NCBI GenBank assembly: GCA_964343305.1
Contig: CAYFJO010000298.1
Location: forward strand, 1-13,325
Length of the DNA: 13,325 nt
Direction: 5' to 3'
Source: CAYFJO01 sp964343305
Lineage (GTDB): Bacteria; Planctomycetota; Planctomycetia; Pirellulales; Pirellulaceae
The position numbers and the translations under genes are program-made. Below, in pieces: positions 1 through 5,759 of this stretch (the first letter of the stretch is position 1; every line of letters starts with the position of its first letter). The notes below the pieces were generated by a model that was not told the DNA's origin, made no database searches, and was given only the letters and a program-made list of their open reading frames with translations.

Positions 1-510
1 TCCGGCTTTGTCTGGAAGCAGGGAGCCGCCGATGGAACAAAGAAAGATCTCGCGGAAGAATACTACGACACGTTGAAACTGCTGATTTCGGACCTGCGCA
101 CAGATCTGGGCGCCCCGAAGCTGCCGGTATTTGTTCTGTCCTACATGAATGACGAGGAGTTGCTCAAAGCGGTATTGCCCCTCCTGAGCGACGAGGAGTT
201 GCGCAAAATCAGGAACCCGGCGGGGAAACCTTCGGTGAAGGACGCGGACCTGCTCGAAGCGGTTCTCACCTATCTGTATGACACGAACTCACCCAAATTC
301 AGAAAGGCGGCAGGCAAACGTCCATACGTCGCAACCGTCATTGCGGCGCAGAACCGTGCGGGTCGAGAGCTCCCCAACGTTAGCACCATCTATCCCGGCG
401 AGTTGCCCCGTATCGGCGGCGGCAACAACCACATCAACGCCGAGGGCCAGATCAAGCTCGGGAAGATAGCAGCCTCCGCGGTGGAAGAGTTCTACAAAGC
501 AAGAGAGTAA
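1..510 (+). CDS. SASA/sialate O-acetylesterase-type SGNH hydrolase, C-terminal part
   Basis: The open frame enters from the left edge and stops at a TAA at 508-510, so only the last 169 residues are present and the start lies outside. A Trp-Lys-Gln-Gly-Ala-Ala-Asp stretch at fragment residues 5-11 matches the WxQGExD block of SASA carbohydrate esterases. A C-terminal Asn-Asn-His-Ile-Asn-Ala-Glu-Gly-Gln block (His at fragment residue 144) matches the block with the catalytic His. These enzymes remove acetyl esters from sugars and in planctomycetes are usually exported; the signal peptide would be in the missing part. About 75 residues between the two blocks are a family-specific insertion rich in charged helices. 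The family's Glu in WxQGE is Ala here, and the Asp three residues before the catalytic His appears to be Gly, so activity or exact subfamily is uncertain. The TTG at 73 is an internal codon, not the start. Confidence 0.7.
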   Translation, partial: SGFVWKQGAADGTKKDLAEEYYDTLKLLISDLRTDLGAPKLPVFVLSYMNDEELLKAVLPLLSDEELRKIRNPAGKPSVKDADLLEAVLTYLYDTNSPKFRKAAGKRPYVATVIAAQNRAGRELPNVSTIYPGELPRIGGGNNHINAEGQIKLGKIAASAVEEFYKARE

Positions 511-531
511 TCGCCTGCGAGATCCTCAGCA

Positions 532-570
532 GTCCGTCAAGTCGGCAATCAGTGCCGCCACCTGACGGAC
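532..570 (+). terminator. Two-tier hairpin after the esterase gene, possible terminator
   Basis: Twenty-one bases after the esterase stop codon, GTCCGTCA (532-539) pairs perfectly with TGACGGAC (563-570). Inside it CGGCA (543-547) pairs with TGCCG (553-557) around a 5-base loop. The location right after the stop fits a transcription-end or mRNA-stabilising structure. No run of T follows, so it is not a standard intrinsic terminator. Confidence 0.4.
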
Positions 571-1172
571 ATGGCCTGTACGGTTCTCGCAATCGTATTC
601 CGCTAATCGCTTCAACACCTACGTGGCCCTTGCAAGGCTGACTCCAGGTGCCGGCTATCTGGCCTGACTGGTCCGCGACCGAAATGCGTTCGGTCGGCTA
701 CACCGACCGCAACTGGCCTGATCCCCAACTTGCTGAAGTTGGACAACCCGATGCGTCGAAGCGCCTTTGGCAACTCGCCTCGGTGACGGAGACCGCCGCA
801 GTTGCGAAATCGAATCGACGACAACATAAACTTAGTCTCGAACTCCCACTGCGATTACGCCCTTCGCGACACATGAGGGCGTGGCATGTGTCGTCAAGGC
901 TAAGTCCGTTCGTGACCAAGGACGACAACGCCTTGGTCATCTCGGACGTGGGGCGTTCCGAAGATGTCCGAAGAGGAGTGGCGTCTGATGCATTAATTTT
1001 CTTTGTTTTCTTCCTCCAGATTTTCACGTGAGATCTTGGGTTGAGCGATCGAGAGAAGCTTGCCGGTCCCACATCGAAGTCAAGGCGGTCGGACTGCTTC
1101 TTCCTCGCAGTTCTTTGCCGTGGAATTCGCCTAGTCCGACATCGTTGTACAACTCTCGGCGGTTGATTCCGT
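571..1172. other. Intergenic stretch without a convincing gene, with further hairpins
   Basis: About 600 bp on either strand give only short frames with unnatural composition and no recognisable motif. The stretch contains two more clear inverted repeats: CGGTCGG (691-697) with CCGACCG (703-709) around a 5-base loop, and TGACCAAGG (913-921) with CCTTGGTCA (931-939) around a 9-base loop. The latter is framed by an outer GTCCG (904-908)/CGGAC (943-947) pair. A pyrimidine-rich tract occupies 994-1020. The stretch could hold decayed genes or a structured RNA; neither can be decided from the sequence alone. Confidence 0.45.
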
Positions 1173-1220
1173 GTCGCCGTACATCAAGTCGTTGCCAGCG
1201 TCGCCGCTCAGGACGTCGGC
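1173..1220 (-). pseudogene. RTX (haemolysin-type calcium-binding) repeat fragment
   Basis: On the minus strand, in frame with the end of the transposase remnant, a 16-residue peptide reads Ala-Asp-Val-Leu-Ser-Gly-Asp-Ala-Gly-Asn-Asp-Leu-Met-Tyr-Gly-Asp. This fits about one and a half copies of the GGxGxDxLx nonapeptide of RTX calcium-binding proteins. The frame stops 13 codons later, and I cannot see further repeats in any frame on either side. The likeliest reading is a scrap of a larger RTX-repeat gene joined to the transposase remnant by a deletion. A match this short could still be chance. Confidence 0.35.
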
Positions 1221-1238
1221 GGGGCGGGATTTTCCCTT

Positions 1239-1755
1239 CCAGATGTACGTGTGTTTCAACGTCGGGAAGGTGGCTTTGGCTTTTTTCGCAACAAGCTTTG
1301 CCCCGTCACGATCTTGAATGTTGGCCGTATGCACAACCACGGACAGCAACAATCCCTTCGTATCTACCAAAAGATGACGCTTGCGTCCCTTGACCTTCTC
1401 GCCAGCATTGTATCCGCGCGCCCCCTTTTTTTCGGTCGTCTTGACCGATTGACTGTCGATGGGTGGGCGTCCAGGCAGGACCCCCACACGTTCTCGAAAT
1501 GTGTCATGAATCCGTGCTGAGATGCCTGTCTTTTTCCACAAGCTGAATACACGGTACTCTTGGGTGAAAATCCTTGGGCAACGTCCGCCATGCGCAACCA
1601 GTTCGTAATAGATACAGGATGGCGTTGATGACTTCACGAATATTCGTCGTACGATCATTTCCACCTGGCTTTGCTGGCGGAATCAAAGGCCCGATAAGAT
1701 TCCACTGTGCGTCTGTCAAATCTGTTGGATATCGTTGCTGGAAAGTCGAAACCAT
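1239..1755 (-). pseudogene. IS5-family transposase, frameshifted and C-terminally truncated
   Basis: The ATG at 1755-1753 follows AAGGAG with a 6-base spacer and opens with Phe-Gln-Gln-Arg-Tyr-Pro-Thr-Asp-Leu-Thr, the standard N-terminus of IS5-group transposases. The first frame carries the N-terminal region to Leu-Pro-Lys-Asp-Phe (about 1567). A second frame gives Pro-Lys-Ser-Thr-Val-Tyr-Ser. A third frame, from about 1541, gives Leu-Trp-Lys-Lys-Thr-Gly, then the block Ile-Asp-Ser-Gln-Ser-Val-Lys-Thr-Thr-Glu with the first catalytic Asp, and Lys-Gly-Arg-Lys-Arg-His. Family resemblance fades at about 1239, after Phe-Pro-Thr-Leu-Lys. The downstream part, with the DGGY-type second Asp and the final Glu of the DDE triad, is missing. 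At least two frameshifts plus this loss make an active enzyme impossible. IS427-group elements use one programmed frameshift, but that cannot explain two frame changes and the missing end. Confidence 0.88.
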
Positions 1756-1761
1756 GAGAAA

Positions 1762-1783
1762 CTCCTTGCGTTGATTACGCAAG
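1762..1783 (-). promoter_or_regulatory. Hairpin masking the ribosome binding site of the IS transposase
   Basis: On the minus strand CTTGCG, a 7-base loop TAATCAA and CGCAAG form a 6-bp stem. Its 3' arm overlaps the AAGGAG (1767-1762) that precedes the ATG at 1755. Such structures are known in insertion sequences as a brake on transposase translation. The transposase is dead here, so the element is a relic. Confidence 0.4.
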
Positions 1784-1843
1784 AATCATAGCGCCGCCAC
1801 AAATCCAGGCTAGAATCTAGCTGATTCACATTCCGGACACCCT

Positions 1844-3322
1844 CTAAGAATTCACCTCGACGACTCTCCGGATCGCTTGTCGAAATTCACTGGCGTTTTG
1901 ATACCTGTGGTCGGGTTCATCTTCCAAGGTTCGATCGATCGCTTCCGCTAGTTTTGGATCAATCGTAGGATCTCGATGTCGTATGGAAATTGCCGAGCTA
2001 TTCATGATCACATCGATAGGATCGTGGTTGTCGAAATCGAATGGAAACTGCTTTGTGAGAAGATAATACAGCGTCGTACCAAGTGCCCATACATCTGTCG
2101 CGGGCTTGACGTTCCGGAAGTCGAAGAATTGTTCGCGCGGCATGAAATACAGCGTTCCGGCTCGAGCGTTTGGTCCAGTGATACTCTTACCAGTAAATCC
2201 AGCGCCTTGAAAGTTCTTCGCCAACCCAAAGTCGGACACTTTGGCCTGATAGTCACCTGGTGTGCCCGAAAGCAAGATGTTCGCGGGCTTGATGTCGCGA
2301 TGGACAAAACCTTGCTGGTGCGCGTGTGCCATGCCGTCGAGCGTTTGAATGAAGTAGGTGGAGACATCTTCCCATTGAAGTGGCTGGCGGTTTCGTTTTC
2401 GCAGCAGAAGATCTTCCAAACTTCCGCCCTCGCAGAATTCCATCACAAAGTAGAACGTTGTGTGGTATGACCCGTAGCTGATCAATCGTGTCATGTGGGC
2501 GTGCTCTAGTTTGTCAAGTAATTCGATTTCAAGTTGAAATCGCCTTCGCGCCGCTTCGTGAACGGCACAATCGGCCAGCAGCACTTTCACCGCCACTTGT
2601 TCGCCGTTCATGTCTCGTGCCAAGTAAACGGCTCCCTGACCACCGGCTGCGAGCGGACGAAGGAGATGCAATTGCTCGTCATTCCTTTCCAATGCTTCGC
2701 TTACCATTTCGGCAAGCTCGTCGTCGGGACAAGCTTCCGGTTGCGCGCGGCAACTCTGACATACATAGTGTTTCGGTCGCTGCCCACCCACTTCATCCGC
2801 CACGTCTCGCTTGCAGACCTTACAAGAAAGTGGCTCGTTCGCGGAACTGCCTTCGCTTTCGAGGAGTTTTCCGCGACACCTCGCGCAAAGATAATTGTTT
2901 TCACCCAGCTTCCATTGCCCGCGCATACTTTCGGGGATGTTCGTTTCGCATTGGCAGCATACGGCCGGTGCTTCAATATGGATTTTCAATTTCGTTTGGC
3001 CGGCGCGAACGATGTCTCCGTCTTGAAGTTCGACTTGCGGGTAAGTGCGTTGGCGGCCCTGTTCGGGCGTTTCGCCTTTTTCTCGGCCGCCGTAGGGTAC
3101 TTCGTTGACGTAAGTTTTGTTCAAGCTGCCCAAGTCGCGAACCACAGCCGTCGGCGGTTGAACTTCCAAAAAGAAATGGTGGCGAGAGATTTGCGTGTCC
3201 GAATCCGGCAACTTGCCCTTGGCCGTTCGACCAAAGACAACCGTGTCGTAATCCGCAAACTCCCACGGATCGATGGGTTCGTCACACGGCGGTTCGATGG
3301 TCAACGTCACTTTGCCTGGCAT
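1844..3322 (-). CDS. FHA domain, two Cys4 zinc modules and Ser/Thr protein kinase
   Basis: This 492-residue protein starts at ATG 3322, with GAGAGGAG 7-8 bases upstream. The FHA phosphothreonine-binding domain spans about residues 28-117 (Gly31-Arg32, Ser46-Arg47-His48, Asn68, Asn73). Next come two Cys pairs of pairs, 122/125 with 146/149 and 167/170 with 188/191, likely zinc ribbons. The kinase domain (about 217-488) has a Gly-rich loop at 227-230, Lys246, His-Arg-Asp 341-343 with Lys345 and Asn348, and Asp-Phe-Gly 364-366, so it should be catalytically active. The usual Ala-Pro-Glu is Pro-Arg-Glu (395-397). No signal peptide or membrane helix is visible, so the protein is cytoplasmic. It follows the Clp gene by 21 bp and is very probably translated from the same mRNA. 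It could recruit phosphorylated proteins through FHA and phosphorylate substrates of the neighbouring unfoldase; that link is inference. Confidence 0.92.
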   Translation of the reverse strand: MPGKVTLTIEPPCDEPIDPWEFADYDTVVFGRTAKGKLPDSDTQISRHHFFLEVQPPTAVVRDLGSLNKTYVNEVPYGGREKGETPEQGRQRTYPQVELQDGDIVRAGQTKLKIHIEAPAVCCQCETNIPESMRGQWKLGENNYLCARCRGKLLESEGSSANEPLSCKVCKRDVADEVGGQRPKHYVCQSCRAQPEACPDDELAEMVSEALERNDEQLHLLRPLAAGGQGAVYLARDMNGEQVAVKVLLADCAVHEAARRRFQLEIELLDKLEHAHMTRLISYGSYHTTFYFVMEFCEGGSLEDLLLRKRNRQPLQWEDVSTYFIQTLDGMAHAHQQGFVHRDIKPANILLSGTPGDYQAKVSDFGLAKNFQGAGFTGKSITGPNARAGTLYFMPREQFFDFRNVKPATDVWALGTTLYYLLTKQFPFDFDNHDPIDVIMNSSAISIRHRDPTIDPKLAEAIDRTLEDEPDHRYQNASEFRQAIRRVVEVNS

Positions 3323-3343
3323 GGTGCCGCTCCTCTCAAACGA

Positions 3344-5644
3344 TTACGTGGATTGGATTGTCTTCTCAAAGACGATACCACCTTCACCCAACACGACCCG
3401 GAGTTCGTCCCCATTCGATACTCGCGACTCAAGCATCGCGTCAGCCAATGGTTGCTTGACAAGCCGCTGAAAAATGCGGTCCATTTCGCGCGCGCCAAAT
3501 TGCGGTTGATCGTTGGCTTGGACAAGATATTCGTAGCACTCGGGAGACAGAGTCAATTGAATTTGCATTTCGTTCAACGAATCCACATGCAATTGATCAA
3601 CCAGTTTGTCGATTATCTGCCGCTGGGAATCTTCATCAAGCGGATAAAAGAACGCAACCTCGCTAATCCGGTTTAGAATCTCTGGTCTCAGGGCCGCACT
3701 CAAGGCGGTTTCAATTTGTTCGCGATAGTCGTCTGGCTTCAAAAGCGACCCTTTGCCGAATCCAATTGGATTTCGCGCTCGTGATTCACTCCCTAAGTTC
3801 GACGTCAGAATAATTGTCGCCTCATGAAACGAAGCTTCGCGCCCTTGCGTGTCCGTCAGTCGGCCTTCGTCGAAGATTTGCAAAAACAAATCGAGGACGT
3901 CCGCGTGTGCCTTTTCAATTTCGTCAAACAAGACAACTCGATGCGGATCTTCGCGCATGGGTGCGACAAGCTGTCCGTCGTCGTCGTAGCCAACGTAGCC
4001 AGCAGGCGCGCCAACGAGTCGATTTTTGGACAGCTTGTCCGAGTATTCCGACATATCGAATCGCAATAATCGTCGTTCATCGTGATAAAGCCAATCAGTG
4101 AGCGCTTTGGCTAACTCGGTTTTTCCAGTGCCCGTGCTGCCGACGAACAAGAATACCGCCGTTGGTCGTTGCGGATCCTTGAGTCCAGCTTGGGCCATGC
4201 GAATCGTTCGGCAGACTTTTTCAACCGCCTCGTCTTGACCGATGACGCGCCGTGATAGATCCGTCCGCATTTGTGATAGGTGATCCTTATCGTCACGACC
4301 CAACAGTTGCGCGGGAAGACCCGTCATTTTGGCAACAACTTTGATGACCTGGTCGGATTCCAGGGTCTGAGCTGATTCCAAGTCCGTGTCAGTACGGACG
4401 AGTGCCGCAGCGCACGCATCTTCGACCAGATTGATGGCTTTGTCAGGAAAGCACCCAGTAAGATAGCGCTCGGCAAGCTGAACAGCACTGGCAAGTGCCT
4501 CGTCTTGGATTTTCAGGCCATAGTGGCTTTCGAATTTTGATTTTCGTCCGCAAACAATTGCGAGGGTGTCGTCGCGCGACGGTTCCTTGACGTGAATCAT
4601 GGGCAACCGCCGCTTGATTGCATCGTCCTTCTCGATGTACTTGCGATACTCCTTCCAGGTCGTGGCACCGATCAAACGAATGTCGCCTCGAGCGAGGAAC
4701 GGCTTCAAGATGTTCGAAGCGTCGCTGGCACCCTGCCCGCCAGCTTCCATGATGGTGTGAATTTCATCGATAAACAGAATAACATCCGCGGCGGCCGCTT
4801 CGAATAGAATTGCGTGAAATCGTTCTTCAAATTGGCCGCGAAATTCCGTGCCCGCCATCACGCCCCACATGAATACCTCGACGAGGCGTCGCCCGTCTAA
4901 ACCGGCAGGCGGATTAGGAGCGACGATTCGCTGGGCCACACCTTCGACAATTTGAGTTTTGCCAACGCCCGCTTCGCCGACCAGAATCGGGTTGGGTTTT
5001 TCAATGTGTAGCAATTGGCGGCAAACCGATTTGATCTCGTCGTGTCGCCCGATGATCGGCGTCAACTCGCCATCAATGGCCATCCGAGTCAGATCGCGGC
5101 CGTATCGATCGAGATAGGGTGTCGCGGACGGTTGTTCTGCGGCTCGTGGCGCTCCAACGACCATCTGTTGCCCGCGCGACACTTCGTGCCTGGTTGCATT
5201 CAACAGACTGTTTTGATCAAACAGTTCCGAAAGTTCAAGTGCGGCAAACCAATCGCCCTGTAGCAACGCAAACAATAAGTGTAACGTTTGAATATGGTCG
5301 CAGGCGTTTTGTTGCGCGATTGCTTCCGACGCTTCCAAGACACGCTCGGTCGCCGGGCTTCGAACCAACGGAACGGCCGAGACCTGATATCGCACGGTCA
5401 GTTGTTTGCGAATCCCATGACGTAGTCCAGCCGTGTTGACTTGCGCCACGTCGAACACGGCGCGCAAGCGGTCCCGTTCGGCCAACAGCAGCGTTGCATC
5501 GCCCATGAACGAGAGCGGCAACTCGACAAGTTTCGTCAGTGCCATCAAAAGATGTGCGGGCTCAATCCGCTCATCCCCAACGCCGCGCGCTTCGTGCTCG
5601 GCGATGTTCCAGGAAAAAGTGACGGCTTCGGAATAACCAGGCAT
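3344..5644 (-). CDS. ClpA/ClpC-like AAA+ unfoldase with two ATPase domains
   Basis: This 766-residue protein is close to the length of ClpA. Residues 1-150 form a double Clp N-domain, the adaptor or substrate docking site. ATPase 1 has Walker A GEAGVGKT (223-230), Walker B Ile-Leu-Phe-Ile-Asp-Glu (289-294) and a pore-loop-like Glu-Phe-Arg-Gly (267-270). ATPase 2 has Walker A GSTGTGKT (502-509), Walker B with Asp574-Glu575, pore loop Gly-Tyr-Val-Gly, an Arg finger at about Arg659 and the sensor-2 Gly-Ala-Arg (717-719). There is no long ClpB-type coiled-coil middle domain. Ile627-Gly628-Phe629 lies where ClpC and ClpA carry the loop that binds ClpP, so coupling to proteolysis is plausible. Both ATPase sites look intact. 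The ATG at 5644 has only a weak GGA upstream. The gene is 115 bp downstream of the kinase-WD40 gene and 21 bp upstream of the FHA kinase. It is not the housekeeping Clp by context, which ties it to phospho-signalling. Confidence 0.93.
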   Translation of the reverse strand: MPGYSEAVTFSWNIAEHEARGVGDERIEPAHLLMALTKLVELPLSFMGDATLLLAERDRLRAVFDVAQVNTAGLRHGIRKQLTVRYQVSAVPLVRSPATERVLEASEAIAQQNACDHIQTLHLLFALLQGDWFAALELSELFDQNSLLNATRHEVSRGQQMVVGAPRAAEQPSATPYLDRYGRDLTRMAIDGELTPIIGRHDEIKSVCRQLLHIEKPNPILVGEAGVGKTQIVEGVAQRIVAPNPPAGLDGRRLVEVFMWGVMAGTEFRGQFEERFHAILFEAAAADVILFIDEIHTIMEAGGQGASDASNILKPFLARGDIRLIGATTWKEYRKYIEKDDAIKRRLPMIHVKEPSRDDTLAIVCGRKSKFESHYGLKIQDEALASAVQLAERYLTGCFPDKAINLVEDACAAALVRTDTDLESAQTLESDQVIKVVAKMTGLPAQLLGRDDKDHLSQMRTDLSRRVIGQDEAVEKVCRTIRMAQAGLKDPQRPTAVFLFVGSTGTGKTELAKALTDWLYHDERRLLRFDMSEYSDKLSKNRLVGAPAGYVGYDDDGQLVAPMREDPHRVVLFDEIEKAHADVLDLFLQIFDEGRLTDTQGREASFHEATIILTSNLGSESRARNPIGFGKGSLLKPDDYREQIETALSAALRPEILNRISEVAFFYPLDEDSQRQIIDKLVDQLHVDSLNEMQIQLTLSPECYEYLVQANDQPQFGAREMDRIFQRLVKQPLADAMLESRVSNGDELRVVLGEGGIVFEKTIQST

Positions 5645-5680
5645 TTCAAGTTCCAGCAGACGATTTAAGAATGATACAAC

Positions 5681-5708
5681 ATTTTATTCCTTGTTACGCA
5701 GATTCCAA
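5681..5708 (-). promoter_or_regulatory. Possible sigma-70-type promoter of the Clp/FHA-kinase pair
   Basis: In the 115-bp gap before the Clp gene, the minus strand carries TTGGAA (5708-5703), a 16-base spacer and TAAAAT (5686-5681). A transcript would start near 5674 with a leader of about 30 bases. This would let the Clp and FHA-kinase genes be expressed without the upstream kinase. Planctomycete promoter rules are poorly known, so this is only a consensus match. Confidence 0.3.
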
Positions 5709-5759
5709 TTCCCAGTGCAATCGTGTTGTCCGGGCTGCTGAAAAAATGAATATCGGCGG

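Larger units (their letters stand above)
1239..1844 (-). mobile_element. Remnant of an IS5-family insertion sequence
   Basis: The remnant comprises the broken transposase plus about 90 bp upstream of it. The upstream end may be the minus-strand sequence GAGGGTGTCCGGAA (1844 to 1831), which has the GAG-type start seen in some IS5-family terminal inverted repeats. It directly follows a TA dinucleotide, a target used by part of the family. I found no clean matching inverted repeat on the other side, which is consistent with the loss of the transposase 3' part. The exact ends are therefore inferred. Confidence 0.55.

Noticed and set aside
875..890. GAGGGCGTGGCATGTG as the other terminal repeat of the IS remnant
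   Set aside because: It resembles the proposed end at 1844-1831 only loosely, lies more than 300 bp beyond the end of transposase similarity, and the RTX-like scrap lies between.
2534..3676. A 380-codon plus-strand frame across the FHA kinase and the end of the Clp gene
   Set aside because: It is an antisense shadow of two genes with clear catalytic motifs on the minus strand. Its product has no domain and an abnormal Arg/Phe-rich composition.
1844..5644. Part of a type VI secretion cluster (ClpV, FHA protein, PpkA-like kinase)
   Set aside because: The Clp protein carries a ClpP-loop-like Ile-Gly-Phe, the FHA and kinase domains are in one soluble protein with zinc modules, and no sheath, baseplate or membrane-complex gene is present in the window.
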